Below, piece after piece: positions 43,283 through 55,680 of a DNA stretch of 64,000 nucleotides. Position numbers and translations under genes: made by a program. The stretch covers positions 62,409,025 to 62,473,024 of the forward strand of contig JASEVX010000003.1 in NCBI GenBank assembly GCA_031761405.1, in the 5' to 3' direction. The DNA is from Serripes groenlandicus (lineage: Eukaryota; Mollusca; Bivalvia; Cardiida; Cardiidae). The notes under the pieces were generated by a model. The model saw nothing but the letters and a program-made list of their open reading frames with translations. It was not told where the DNA came from and ran no database searches. Every line of letters starts with the position of its first letter. Positions within the stretch are counted from its first letter, which is position 1.

Positions 43283-45385
43283 TCACACATATGCAGGCTG
43301 ATCTTTGCATTTCAAACTTTTATTAGTGAGCGGGCTGATATTTACATTTCAAAAATGTCATTGGTGTCCAGGCCGATCTTTACATGTTTAGAACATTATT
43401 AATTTCCGAGCTTAATTTTAAATTACCATTGAAGTGTGGGCCGAACTTTATATATACTTTTAAGTATACCTTTAATGTGCGGGCTGATCTTTATATTTAC
43501 ATTTTCAAAATAACATCAAATACCAATTAAACAAGAATACATACTGTATCAACCTTGTATGTTATACATGAAAGTAAACTGTTTGTTTAAAACAAGTTAC
43601 CTACACGTACTGTGACCGACTTTAAGTTAAGCATATTCCAAAGGATCTAACTTAAAGCATTTAATTCGACAGGATAATGTGGACTTTTACTTGAGAATAA
43701 AAATGATAAAGAAAGAATTATTCGTGAATGACGATTTGCTGTAAAATTGCACATTTAAATTGAGTAAGCTTTGGAAAGGGACCTTATATTTGAAGGTACA
43801 TTCATTCCATAGTATGTAATTCATAAAACATGTCGTTTATATATCCAGTTGTAACTGTGTATTTTTAAATAAAGATTTTGGTTTGTTATATTCTAGTCTT
43901 TCATAAATGTCCAACCATTCCAATTCCTCAAGAATTGTTTTGATGGGGATTCACAGGGTGTATCTATTTTTGCAGCAGACTTTTGAAGTTTGAGGATTCT
44001 ATTTAGCTGTATTGTTGGTGCATTATCCCAAATAGTTAAACAATATTCAATGACTGGTAAAATGTATGCATTATGATCCATTTCCCGATATTGTGCTGAA
44101 AAGAAAGGTTTAATCCGTCTTAGAAAAGCGATTACTAGTGGAACAGAGTGACATACTCTGTCGCTAGGTTTGACATAGGAAATATTGTTATATATATCTC
44201 TTTTCACTTCTAAACTTTGTACGGACCTTTCTTCTCCTCCGACTTCAAAAATACCATTGATGTGTATAGCGATCTAAATATTTACATTTGAAAAATACCT
44301 GATGTGCATGCCGATCTTAAGGTTTGCACTTCAAAAATATCATCGATAACTGAGAAAAACTCAAACTTTTCACTTCAAAACTAATATTGATGTGCATGCT
44401 TATCTTCATATTTACATTAAAAAAAACACGATGAGTAGGCCGATCTACATATTTGCATTTCAAAAAAATACCATTTATGTGCGGACCAATCTTCATATTT
44501 ACCTATTAGAAATATCATAGATGTGCAAGCCGATCTGAATATTTACATTTAAAAAAGTACTATTTTAAAAATGCAATTTATATATTTACATTTTAAAATT
44601 ACCATTGATGTGCATGTTGATCTTCTTATTAACATTCTAAATATACCATTCATGTGAATGTCGACCAGCATATTTACATTTTAAAATAACATCAAAGAGA
44701 GTGCTTATCTTCATATTTACATTTTAATAAACGTTGATGTGCATGTCGATCTGCATATTTTCATTTAAAAAAAGCATCGAAGTGCGTGCCGATCTTCACA
44801 TTTGCATTTTAAGAAAAGAACATAATGTGCATGTCGATCTGAATATTTACATTTTAAAAATATCATTGATTTGCATGGCGATCTTCATATTTACATTTTA
44901 AAAATGCCTTTGATGTACATGTCGAATGAATATTTACACTTTAAAATACCGTTGATGTGCATGCCGGTCTGACTATTTACATTTTAAAAAATACCAGTGA
45001 TGTGCATGGCGATCTTCATAATTACATTTAAAAAAACACGTTGATGTGCATGTCGATCTGCGTATTTCCTTTTCGTTTTAAATACCATCGAAGTGCGTGC
45101 CGATCTTCATATTTACATTCAAGAAAAGCCGTTGATGTGCATGTCGATCTGCATATTTACGTTTTAAAACTATGATTGATGTGCCAGCTGATCTTCGTAT
45201 TTATATTTTAAAAAATACATTGATAATGTGGGTCGATCTATATATTTATATTTTAAAATAATGTCACTGTTGTGCAGGCTGATCTTCATATTAACATTTT
45301 AAAAATACCATTGATGTGCTGTCTGATCTTCGTAGTCAAATTTTAAAAATACCATTTATGTGCAGGCTGATCTTTTAAGATAAAT
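43283..45385. repeat. ~44-bp minisatellite
   Basis: Dozens of diverged units repeat TTGATGTGCATGCCGATCTT, CATATTTACATTTTAAAAAT and ACCA. The array is split by a LINE fragment at about 43516-44215, then resumes to 45385. Units at the left edge are the most decayed. Confidence 0.8.
43516..44215 (-). mobile_element. LINE fragment inserted in the 44-bp array
   Basis: On the minus strand the frame at 44207-43893 encodes the region after the reverse-transcriptase palm: FLRRIKPFFSAQYRE, then YILPVIEYCLTIWDNAP and NRILKLQKSAAKI, ending near WNGWTFMKD. The ILPVIEYC..IW pattern followed by LQK.AA is typical of jockey/CR1-type LINEs. It is truncated on the 5' side. The segment 43516-43892 would be its 3' end. 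The exact edges are uncertain. Confidence 0.65.
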
Positions 45386-45770
45386 ATTTTAGATCAAAAA
45401 GTGGACCAGCCTTTTCGTGTTCGGGTGGGGTAATTATGTTTTTTCAAAAATGGGATTAACTATAAAAACAAAAAACAAAAGGATAGACGTAAGGGATCAA
45501 CTTTAGAACTAAAAAAAATTAAATTTTATTTTGGCAAATGTCTATTCACTCTATTAAACTTAAACTGAAGGGGGGGGGGGGGGGGGGGGACCTTATATAT
45601 TTAGACTTTATAATTAATATGGACTTGCTGTTTACTGAAGATTTTAAAGCAAAAAATTCTAACTGGGGCTCTTTGAAAACTGGCAGCCATGGTCGTGCAG
45701 TCGAGGACATTAGCGAGTGAAATAGGTTGTCAAGTCATAAATTACACCTGGGGCTCAGAAACAAGAGGGC
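45386..45770. other. Spacer with a poly-G run
   Basis: A run of about 19 G lies at 45571-45589. Such runs are prone to length errors. No gene is supported. Confidence 0.5.
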
Positions 45771-47275
45771 CGAGATGGCCCTAAATCGATCACCTAATTG
45801 ATAGTAAATTAGTAGCAAATATTTAACTGCAAATATCTGGGAAAATTTTATCAAGGAGTGCAAAATTAATGAAACTGCAAGGAGTGGACACTTCTCAAGA
45901 AACAGCTTATCAGTAAAGGCCATTTATATCTTGAAATCTAACAAGAACTTTAATAAGAATGGAATTATAAACTTTTTGTCATTTTGCACATTTCCTGATG
46001 CCGCCTTGCTGCCCTGTTTTTCAACGAAATCAATATGGCTTCAACAGTTTATTTAGAGGGTCACTTAAGGAACATTTCTACCAAATTATCTTGCAATCGC
46101 ACAAGCAGATTATGGAGGAAAAGGATTTTAAAATTTGGGTATTTTTCTCACTTTCTGATGCCGCAGCAACCAAAGTTCTCAATGGAATTTAAATTTTTGA
46201 ACAATTTTGAAATTAGGTAGGAGTTGGTTGTCATTTGTAGCTAAAAGTTCAATTTACCCCTTTTGTGATGACGCCTGGTTGCTATGATTGTGTAACCAAT
46301 CAAAACGGCTTAAACAAATTAAATAGAGGATCATTAAAGTAAGATTCGTATTATATTTTCTTAAAATCAGACAAACACATTTTCAAATTTTGTCATTTTA
46401 ATTGCCCCTTTTCTGATACCGCCTGACTGCCATGTTTTTCGACCAATCAGTATGGCTTGAACAATTTTTATAGAGGGTCACACAAGGAACATTTCTACCA
46501 AATTATATTTGAATCTGACAGGCAGATTCGGAGGAGAAGATTTTTAAAGTTTGGACATTTTGTCCCCTTTCTGATGCCGCAGCAACCAAAGTTCTCAATG
46601 GAATTTTATTCTTTGAACAAATTTGAAAGAGGACCACCAAAGGAACATTCCTGTGATGTTTTGTGGAAATTGGTCTATTGGAATGGTAGGAGTTGGTTGT
46701 CATTTGTAGCTAAAAGTTCAATTTACCCCTTTTGTGATGACGCCTGGTTGCTATGATTGTGTTACCCATCAAAACGGCTTAAACAAATTAAATAGAGGAT
46801 CATTAAAGTAAGATTCGTATTATATTTTCGTAAAATCAGACAAGCACTTTCATAAAAATGGAATTTTCAAATTTTGTCATTTTGCCCCTTTTCTGATGCC
46901 GCCTGACTGCCATGTTTTTCGACCAATCAGTATGGCTTGAACAATTTTTATAGAGGGTCACCCAAGGAACATTTCTACCAAATTATATTTGAATCTGACA
47001 GGCAGATTCGGAGGAGAAGATTTTTAAAGTTTGGACATTTTGTCCCCTTTCTGATGCCGCAGCAACCAAAGTTCTCAATGGAATTTAAATCTTTGAACAA
47101 TTTTGAAAGAGGACCACCAAAGGAACATTCCTGTGATGTTTGGTGGAAATTGTTCTTGCGGTTCAGGAGGAGATGATGTTTAAAGCTAAAAGTTAACGAC
47201 GGACGACGGACGACGGACGACGGACACAGAGTGATCAGAATAGTTCACCTTGAGCCTTTGGCTCTAGGTGATCTA
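45771..47275 (-). mobile_element. Full-length family-E element, inverted
   Basis: It begins ACAAGAGGGCCGAGATGGCC and AATCGATCACCTAAT and ends with several GACGGAC units, GTGATCAGAATAG, GAGCCTTTGGCTCTAGGTGA and TCTA. The core includes two long near-identical units about 480 bp apart (starting near 46423 and 46903). Both contain CCGACTGCC-like GACTGCCATGTTTTTCGACC, AGGCAGATTCGGAGGAGAAG and GATGCCGCAGCAACCAAAGT. It is longer than the plus-strand copy at 2153. Short open frames shared by the units are not thought to be genes. Confidence 0.78.
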
Positions 47276-48010
47276 AAAACCCAATCTTAATATCATTGAT
47301 ATGATCAACCCAATGTAATGAAAATACAGAAGAAAGGTTCAATTTTGAAAAAGCATATTGGGAATTATTCAAAAACAAACATTAACAATTTGAAACAAAA
47401 AATACCTGTCCGTATCTAGGGACTCAACTACGCCTTCCAAACCAGCAAACAAAATACGAAAAAATGTATCTTAATGGGACCAAAATTATGAATTTGGAGC
47501 CAAGGTGGGAAAACATGCATTTCACACTCTTAAAAATCCCCAAGTGAAGACAATCTGGTCAAACTAAAGACGGTATCAGCCCACTGCAAACAGTTTATAT
47601 TGGATAGTAAGACCAAAAACTGGGTTAAATTCTGCGAGTCATGTACAATTAACCTTAACATTTAAGAGACTTTTGAACTATAAAACCCATAGAATCAAAC
47701 GAATCTAATTCACACCTTGTATTAAACTGTAGAGCTGGAATTTCGATCACTCCCCTCGACAAGGCAAATTCCCTTGTCACTCACTTTGAAAAAGTCTCAA
47801 GTGAGTTGAATATATATCATTTGGATTTGACCCGTCAAACTTAACATGAAATGGAACACAATGAAAATTTAACTACTAACACCAATCCTCACTCTCAAAT
47901 AACTAAAAGACTCCATAAGCAGCAGCAAAACTTCTGCCATGGGTCTCAACAAAATAACATATCCAATGTTTAAGCATATGTCCAAGACATCATTAAAACT
48001 CTGTGTATAG
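47276..48010. other. Spacer
   Basis: AT-rich sequence with no recognisable gene or repeat family. Confidence 0.45.
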
Positions 48011-48386
48011 TGTAAGGGAGAGTTCCCGGAGGGCTGTAAGCTAGTTGCTGAGAAATAGCCAGGATAAATATTTCCAATGTCGTATTATATGAAAATTAAA
48101 AGGCCAATAACTCGTAAAAAGGTCAACAGTTGCTGAGGAATAGTCCTGACAAACATTTCCCATGTCATATTATATAGAAATTAAAAGGACAATAACTCAA
48201 GGAATTGTTTTCGAACCGGAATAATGTGCACATCTCCTCTCGCTAGTTCCATTGAATCCAAGTCAGTATTTAATGAGAAATGGTCCAGACAAAAGCGGAA
48301 TGGACAGCTAAAAAGACAAACGAACGAACAAACGAACGGACGAACGGACGGACAAAGCGGCGACTATATGCTCGTCCCCAAAAAAG
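48011..48386 (-). mobile_element. Family-H fragment (inverted) with 86-bp repeats
   Basis: Two units 86 bp apart share AGTTGCTGAG, AATATTTCCAATGTCGTATT-like and AGGCCAATAACTC words. They lead to a run of CGAACGAACGGACG and GACAAAGCGGCGACTATATG, then CTCGTCCCC. On the minus strand this reads GGGGACGAGCATATAG then GTCCGTCCGTTCG, an H-type head followed by the same kind of GTCCG tract as in A-E. Confidence 0.5.
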
Positions 48387-48552
48387 TTCAGGTAGTCGAA
48401 TAATTGCAAATAAATGTTGCCATGAAATATACTCGATTCGCGTATTCTCAAATATCCCAAAGTGGATACTTCGTCAATGTGTATTTGAAAGCTATTAAAA
48501 AGAGTAATTACAATAGAAAGTTGATGCAAGGCGTAAATGTTGTCCGGAAAGA

Positions 48553-48785
48553 CTGCGTTTACCGTTTCCCTCATACAGACGCATAATGACACATGTGCAG
48601 TAGACAACTGATTAAAACAGTGTGGCGAAAGGAGAAATTTCTCATATTGAGCAATTTCTTCTTTCACAGCACTGGTTTGAACTCTATTTGATTATAATAG
48701 TATCATTTATAGAAATATCAATATAGATCTATTTGCATAGTTATTTTTAAAGTCGTCTGTTTTCAAGTTAATTAATACACAGTAC
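48553..48785. mobile_element. piggyBac-like MITE, decayed copy
   Basis: CCGTTTCCCTCATACAGACG at the left, CAGTAGACAACTG, then a hairpin region GAAAGGAGAAATTTCTCATA with partner GAGCAATTTCTTCTTTC, and GTCGTCTGTTTTCAAG at the right. Confidence 0.6.
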
Positions 48786-49038
48786 TTATAATATATCTAT
48801 AGGTGCTACCTATTTACGAAAAAACGCAAGATAATTATAAACAAAAATTAAAGAACATACTTTGGCCATACAAAAAGGATTTATAAGTAATTGACTAGAC
48901 AATATTAATGTTAGTGTCATGTTTCTTGCATTATCAAAACATATTTGGAATTCGTATTGCTGTCGTCTATTATTACGAACAGAAAATAAAGTAAAAACTT
49001 TCAGAAAATCAAGGAATACATTTATAATGAACGAGGTT

Positions 49039-49320
49039 AAAACATGAGGGCCAAGATGATCCTTAATCGATCACCTGCATTATGGTAAAGAAGCAAATAG
49101 ATCATCCCTTTTCTGATGCCATCTGGCGACTACCTTTTTCAACCAGTCAATATGACTGGAACAAATTATGTAAGGGGTCACATTTCTGCTAAACCCTTTC
49201 CCTATTAGAGACAGTTTCTGAGGCCTATGCAACAGACGATTTAGGAAAAGATTGTCACCAAAAGAACAATTGCTCCTTATGAGAAAGTTATCATTTTGCC
49301 ACAATGTTTGATAAATAATT
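49039..49320. repeat. Inverted E fragment followed by a MITE fragment
   Basis: ACATGAGGGCCAAGATGATCC and AATCGATCACCTGCAT start an inverted E right end with about 110 bp of core. From 49193, ACCCTTTCCCTATTAGAGAC, GCCTATGCAACAGACG and a GAACAATTGCTCCTTATG hairpin belong to the piggyBac MITE family. Confidence 0.6.
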
Positions 49321-49609
49321 ATACTTTGAATGAGTGAGGCAATAGCTCATGTATAGGAATTTGGGGGTTTTTTGCGGGAAACGACGTCGCTCCGTTGACG
49401 TTACGCCAAGATGAAGTGTAACGGAAATGACGTCACGTCCTTCTTTGGCTACGATACAGTCAAAATTTAGGTCCGGGCGTAGAAGGCTAATGCTGTCGTT
49501 TTTTTTACGAACGCGAAAGCATATTTCTGACAGATTTCCATTTAGTTTTAACTTTTCGTACAAATGTTTATTCCCACATAACACAGCATTTTAATGATCT
49601 TAAAAAAAA

Positions 49610-49855
49610 GATTAAAAAGACGACAATAATTTTCAATCCGTGTTTTTCCGCTCATTTTATACATACCCAAAATACCGATTTAAAAAAAATGATTAAAAAG
49701 ACGACAATAATTTTCAATCCGTGTTTTTCTGCTCATTTTATACATACCCAAAATATCGATTTAAAAAAAAAATGATTAAAAAGACGACAATAATTTTCAA
49801 TCTGTGTTTTACGTCTGCCTTTTATACATATCCAAAATGGCGGCCCCCAGGGATT
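49610..49855. repeat. ~82-bp tandem triplication
   Basis: GATTAAAAAGACGACAATAA begins units at about 49610, 49691 and 49774. Each runs through TTTTCAATCCGTGTTTTTC and TTTATACATACCCAAAATA. The third is the most diverged. A poly-A run of about 24 follows at 49890-49912. Confidence 0.85.
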
Positions 49856-49912
49856 TTTCCAGTTTCATTTCAGAAAGCTTCATGGGTTATTGAAAAAAAA
49901 AAAAAAAAAAAA

Positions 49913-51486
49913 AATCTCACACCCGTTAACTATAAGCGAAAAAACCCATTCATGTTTTTTTTTCGTATTATTGAAATTAATGAGCTAGTAAACAGCTAGC
50001 TGAGAGGCATTTAACAAAATCATAAATTGCATTTTTATTTTAAGTTGTGAAATTTCTTCTATAAGAGACGGGCAGACAGACAGACTGAACGTTATTTGAG
50101 AATATCACCCTAAGCATTCCGTTCAAGTGATTTGAAAGATAACCCGACACTGTATATTATGAAAACATCATTTACAGTGCCTATGTAGTGAATGTGCAAT
50201 TATTGAATAAACTTCAAAACATTATAAAAAGAGGAGAAATTGCTTATCATGAGTCATTTCTTCTTTTGCTTTAATGTTTTCAAGAGTTAGCTGCTGCAGA
50301 TGTATGTGTTGGAAAGACAAGTTAAATTAGTATAGATCGTGACATAACAAAAAAACAACAACATAGAATAACATTTAAATAGATTGGTAATATCTATTAA
50401 CCGGATACTATATAATATAAGGGACCAGCAGGTATATATAATATCATCGGAATTAAGGGTATTAAATTATTAATAAATCAAATCCTTTAAACATTGGAAT
50501 AATACATTTCATATGAAATAAGTAATAATTAAGTCTTTTTTCAATAAATTGTAATACTATTTTGACCAAGACATTTACCTTAAGTTTATCGCGATAATAA
50601 CTTCTCCTTTCATGGTCAATTCAATGATAGGTGAGAAATCAAGTAACGTCAAATAGCCTGGTGAGTAATCGCACCCCGCAAAAACTGGCAAATCGTGAAC
50701 TAATCGTATCATCACATTAATAAAATAGAACAAATCGTAACAACAAGAGTGCCTTTGCGGGATCGCCACTCAAACGTACAGTTTTGTTTAAACTTTTCGC
50801 CGTGGAAAATTGGCACTTTTCCAAGCCATAATGCATCTGAAATATTTTCTCCACATCCTAGTTGTTTCTTCCTGTTTGGACATAATACAAATCTTTGTTT
50901 AACTTCATGAATAACCTGAAAGCTTCTAGTTCATAATTGATGATCTCTCCAAATATTCATTTTTGCTTTTTTTGTTGCATCCTCCTATGAGCTTGCGAAC
51001 TAGAATTGTTTGCTAAAAGCATCAGTTACAGTCATTGTTGTAATCACAACCAGGCAAACACTAATACTTGTATTCTTTGGCTATGAAATATGTATTAAGC
51101 CTACCTGTCAATTATTTTAAAATTCACTAATATTCTATAATCAATTCAAAATACTTTCAAAATTTCAACGAAAAACGTAAACACATTTTCTATTTAAAGA
51201 TCCGTTCACAAAAAATAATATACTGTAAAAAAATATATTGTATCTCCCTTTGACCATTACCACCTTAATCCCTTAAGATGTTGACTTTGGACACACACAA
51301 AAAGGGGAAACCAATGCATGTTTAAGTCTCGTGTTCCGTTTCAAGGACAAACTGTGCTAGATCAATTGCAACAAATTGATTTCAGGCAATCATTAGCGAT
51401 TTATTTATTGCGAAATTAAGTATTTTGATATATATATATATATATTTAAAAATATATAATAAATAGCTAATTCTAATGCAAGCAGG
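49913..51486. other. AT-rich spacer
   Basis: At 50215-50300 there is another MITE-like hairpin (AAAACATTATAAAAAGAGGA ... TTCTTCTTTTGC). An AT microsatellite sits near 51430-51465. No supported gene is seen. Confidence 0.5.
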
Positions 51487-51560
51487 CAACGACGTAGCTT
51501 AAACAATGAAGTGCCTGATCAGACTGCGCGGAGACTAAGACTGATCTGCATCTGCACTAA
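51487..51560. repeat. Short dispersed repeat (GATCAGACTGCGCGG type)
   Basis: CCTGATCAGACTGCGCGGAG followed by ACTGATCTGCATCTGCAC. Related decayed segments occur at 56765-56830 (CCTGATCAGACGATGCGGAC) and about 58220-58260 (GATCCTGGTCGGACAACG). It is a non-coding interspersed repeat. Confidence 0.45.
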
Positions 51561-53886
51561 TACCATTGTCCCAAACATCGATTTTCGCATGTCTAGACTG
51601 TGTCACGTAACATCGCACGTTTAACTAGTAAACAATCAACACGGCCAAACGTCATTCATTGCGTTACTGAAATTATGACGTAATTTTGAAACTCTACACG
51701 GGCGTAAACAATCAGTTGAGAAAATATTACAATCGTTGTTCATAGTGTAGGTCTTGGTAGAGAAGATTATATTTACTCTGGTGGATCTCTATACAAATCT
51801 TGGTAAATCATAATTGATGTAATGCTGAACTAGTATGTGTTTCTTCATTCGGCAGTGTGATATGGAAGACCAATAGAAAATTCATTTCATTTCAAGACTC
51901 ATAAACTTGTAAAATTTATAAGATACATGTAGAGCTCTTTATTGTATTGGTTCTCTCTTCTAGAGATCCTTAAAGTCGGTCTTCGTTTCTGTCCGTTTGT
52001 TTGTTTGTTTGTGGCAAGCGTAGCGCCAAAACTATTCAACGGATTTCGACCAAACTTGGTAGGGATGAAGGGTCTAGGCTCTAGTTGTTCCTTTTGTAGT
52101 ATGTTCGCCATATAAACGACCGTTGCTATGGAAACGGGCGAAAAAAATTAGAAACCACTCGGTGTGCCCATCAGTTGCTACATCGAATGATCGTCCCGAC
52201 ATTTGATCCGTCTCTTCGTTTTCTTAATATTTGAGTTGCCGTAAGGGGTACCATTTCCGCGGAAAACACAGACACGTCAAAACTAAATATATCGACACAA
52301 AAAGAAATGGTTTCCTATTACCTGATCGCTGATTGGCTAAAAGTCCGGACACGACCAAATATCGACCAACCAGAGAGCACTTCACATAGTCATTACAACT
52401 TCCGTTTCCCGTACTTTTACACGAAGAGAAGAAATATTCAAGTGAATTTGACGCTGTTCTCATCTTTTTATTTATAATTTCAGAGAGACAGTGATTTGTG
52501 GCATTTTTTTAATCTGGGAGCCTCAATCTCCATCGAAACAAAATAATCCGTGTAAGTACGTCTTTAAAGATATCTAAATAATAGTGTTTTTGTCTCGTGA
52601 CCATGGCAAGTTCTATTTCAATTTTATCTCGTGTTATTTGTGAGTAGTCTAGATATGTAAGAACTAGTAAGCCACTAATATTGATAGCCATGCATACGTC
52701 ATTTCGAAAAAAACCTTTCACTTCACTAACCTGACAGATTAACTATAAAGGTAAGGATAAAAGTTCCATAGAAGTTTGATTCATTAGATCTATCTGTCTA
52801 ATTAGACTTACTTAGTTTAGCATTTACTTTGGTGACTGACTAAATGATATATTCCTTCGAGATTTCCGATCTGTTCACTTTTCACGGGAAACATACAAAT
52901 GATCTACGCTCTGTGAAGAGCTTACAAATGGACAACGTTGTGTGTTAAACGTTTATGTTATATTCTTCTCTAAATTCCTAATCTCTTAATTAGTTATGTT
53001 AATCTATTTGTATTTGCTATACAACAAGTATGTTTTAAAGCAATAAATATATATAAAAAAAGATAAACAACATATAATGAATTCATGATGTTTGTGTATG
53101 TTCAACAGTCTGTATAGCTACGTCTTTGTTGTCTTCATTGTGTTTGGTGAAATTGGAATTTGAAGGAAAGCATCGAGGTAAGAGTTAAAAACGCGATAAC
53201 TTACATTTCTCATATCATTCCGTGTTAAGATCTGCAGAAAGGTGTACTATAGAATGTAGTATAACTGTCTGACAGTCTGCTTTAATAATACATATATGAA
53301 GGCTGATCCTAATATCCGTCATAACATATCTCAATTTGTTTTACATATAATAATCATTAATCCGAATCATGATGTATGCGCGATATCTTGATTAACTATC
53401 GACTGTAGGGTTGAATTCAAGAAGTGTCATCATCAAAGGAGCATTCTGATCTTGATCTATATTGTTCGTCATTTAACCACAGATATAATTTTAAAAAGAA
53501 TGTGGTCGACGTCGATGCATCATTGCACTTTTTGCCAGCACGTTCGTTTTCATAATCAAATTAATTATAGATATATAAACAAAGATATTTAGCAGGAGAA
53601 ATAAATAATAAAACTGAGTACAATATTATCCTAAGTGTCAATCAAAAATATTAATCCTCAAACATCTAACAAATCTCTCTAACACACATGCTAAGCTTAA
53701 TTTTCACATGTTTGATAATAATTGTATGTCGTTTCGAGCAACCTGTAAATAACTTAAAACTATTATGTGGAATCTATACTGTTCATCTTATATTTGTCGT
53801 ATTATGTATGTATGTATTTACTCTTTATTTATGGAGGAAATAAAGAAATATATATATATATCTATATATTGCAGCGTCTTGTGATT
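51561..53886. other. Non-coding region upstream of the TRIM-like gene
   Basis: Mostly AT-rich. The segment 51960-52180 has GTTTGTTTGTTTG and CCAAAACTATTCAACGGATT, like a dispersed repeat head. A splice acceptor (ATATATTGCAG) lies at 53864-53874 just before the ATG of the next gene, so an untranslated first exon probably lies within this region, but I cannot place it. Confidence 0.45.
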
Positions 53887-55140
53887 ATGGCTGATGCACT
53901 AGTTCGTTTAACAGACACAGATAGGAGTAGAATTGGTCACAGTGGTGTTCTATATAATAAATACGGACTGGCCTTTGACGAAATAAGGGAGGACGATATA
54001 CAAGAAGGTCAAGACAAGAAAACACAGCGTAAAGATAAAACTTACCATTTTTGTGGTGTTTGTCTCATGCACAATTTACTTGCTTCCAGTAAAAATGTAG
54101 CGTCTTATCTATGTTATTTATGTGAACAATATCTGTGTGATAAATGCTTTGAAGGTCATGTATCTCATGGAATTATAAATTTGGTGAGCAAGAAAAGTGA
54201 GAGAGATGGACAGATCGAGAGTTTTCTGAATGAAATGAGGAATAAAAGTGAGAGAGAGAGAACGTTTATACGGTTGATATAGTTAATGTTAAACACGGAT
54301 TGGATCAAGTAGGGTATTGTCCAGTATCTGGAGTATGTGGACTGAATAACAGATGGTGGGTGGTTTCTGAAACAAATAATAATTGTATAAACATATTTAA
54401 TGTAGGATCCAACCTTTTACAAAGATATATACGGTTAGGGTCTCGACCTTATGATGTTACAGAAATAAAGGTTAAACGAGACCCCACTGAGCAGGTCGTA
54501 ATGACCACCAGTGATATTTCTGTATCAAACCTAGCAGAGCCAGATAAACAATCTTTGCTAGCCGTTACTTTAACATGGGATTGTAGAATATTGGTTATTG
54601 ATGTTACACACATTCCTGCAGTTATCACTAAAATTATAGAAACGGAGAAATTCTGTTGGTCTATAGATTTTAGTGAAGATTTGATTTTTACATTCTGTGG
54701 TGATGGTTCTATGAACCGCTGGTTTGTATCCGTGATGTCCACAGACGGAGTCAGGATGAAAACCATAGACACTCATTTAAACCATCATTGGCATAATCTC
54801 GCTGTTTGTCATGGAGGAGTCTATATAATTGATGCCGGTAACGACAAAGTACTTTGTATAAATGATGAAGGAAAAGTTGTCTCTCGTAAAAAACAATAGA
54901 AGGGTCAATGCCAAGGGGGATCAGTGTAGACTCCGACACTAACCATATTTATGTTAGTTCCGGGCATCACCACAAACTGTACCGACTTGATTCTAGTTTA
55001 GAGAGTGTAGAGCCTCTCTATGCTTTAGAGTCGGTACATTCTTATCAGCCCGTTGCTCTTTGTTTTTTTAGAGATAGACTATATTTCAGTCATAGCATGC
55101 GAATCCCTGAAGTTGTTGTAACTGTAGTCAGAGTTCTGTA
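53887..55140 (+). pseudogene. TRIM-like B-box / NHL-type beta-propeller gene with two frame breaks
   Basis: The ATG at 53887 follows an acceptor at 53874. Residues 56-94 form a B-box1-type zinc site: CGVC (56-59), CYLC (76-79), CDKC (84-87), then H91 and H94. The usual long coiled coil is nearly absent (about 30 residues to ERERT). The frame then breaks in a GA-dinucleotide run near 54255. From there a second frame gives the propeller region: VSGVCGLNNRWWVVSETNN, INIFNV, LGSRPYDVTEI, FCWSIDFSEDLIFTF and HNLAVCHGGVYIIDAGNDK. A second break in an A-run near 54890 leads to MPRGISVDSDTNHIYVSS and YQPVALCFFRDRLYFSHS, stopping at 55138-55140. Both breaks lie in slippage-prone runs, so assembly error and true loss are both possible. 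Relatives act as ubiquitin-pathway adaptors or ligases; this one has no RING. Confidence 0.75.
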
Positions 55141-55504
55141 ATTCCTATCCTCCTCGATTACATACACAGTGTAACATAACACGATGTGTCTGTCACAAAC
55201 TTGTTCCACGAATGTTCTTTTGTTTCCATGGTTACCGATGAATGAGATTACTCTCTCTTATTATTTAGTCTGAAGTGATGCCTCGTACACAACGACGTTA
55301 AAAATCTCGAAATAATAATAATTTGGATTTTGTTTTTCATCATTGAATTATATTATATCATTTATACTTATTCTGACGTTTCGTTTTGATGGCTGAACTT
55401 TTATTTACATTAGAATTGTTCAACCCATTATGCCACTTTTCGCCCTAATTTAGCTGTTTGTTCTGTTGGAGATTTTTTTTAAACTGATGTGCGTAACGCA
55501 AAGT

Positions 55505-55680
55505 GTTTCGTATGAACAATGAGGGAAAATAAGTATTTCACAAAATGCTAAAAAGATGCCGACCATTAGGGATCATTGTAGACCCAGACACAAATATATG
55601 TGTAGCCGCGATCTCGACAAACTTTACCGACTCGAGTCTAGTTAAAAGTGTTCCGAGTTTGAATTAGATTCGGGTTCCCT
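55505..55680 (+). pseudogene. Decayed partial duplicate of the TRIM-like C-terminus
   Basis: AACAATGAGGGAAAATAAGT, ATGCCGACCATTAGGGATCA, GTAGACCCAGACACAAATAT and ACTTTACCGACTCGAGTCTA align in order with 54862-55000 of the gene just upstream (AATGATGAAGGAAAAG..., ATGCCAAGGGGGATCA, and so on). Only this stretch is recognisable. It shows a tandem duplication in the locus followed by decay. Confidence 0.7.

Noticed and set aside
46457..47176. Open frames of 70-100 codons repeated in family-E units (FYRGSPKEHFYQIIFESD type), also seen inverted near 2250-2970
   Set aside because: They recur because the units are copies of each other. Frames start at non-ATG or random codons, end at different points and show no sign of constraint. 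I treat them as non-coding repeat.
49721..49999. 92-codon frame over the 82-bp repeat and poly-A run
   Set aside because: It is driven by the tandem repeat and a homopolymer. There is no domain or conserved start.
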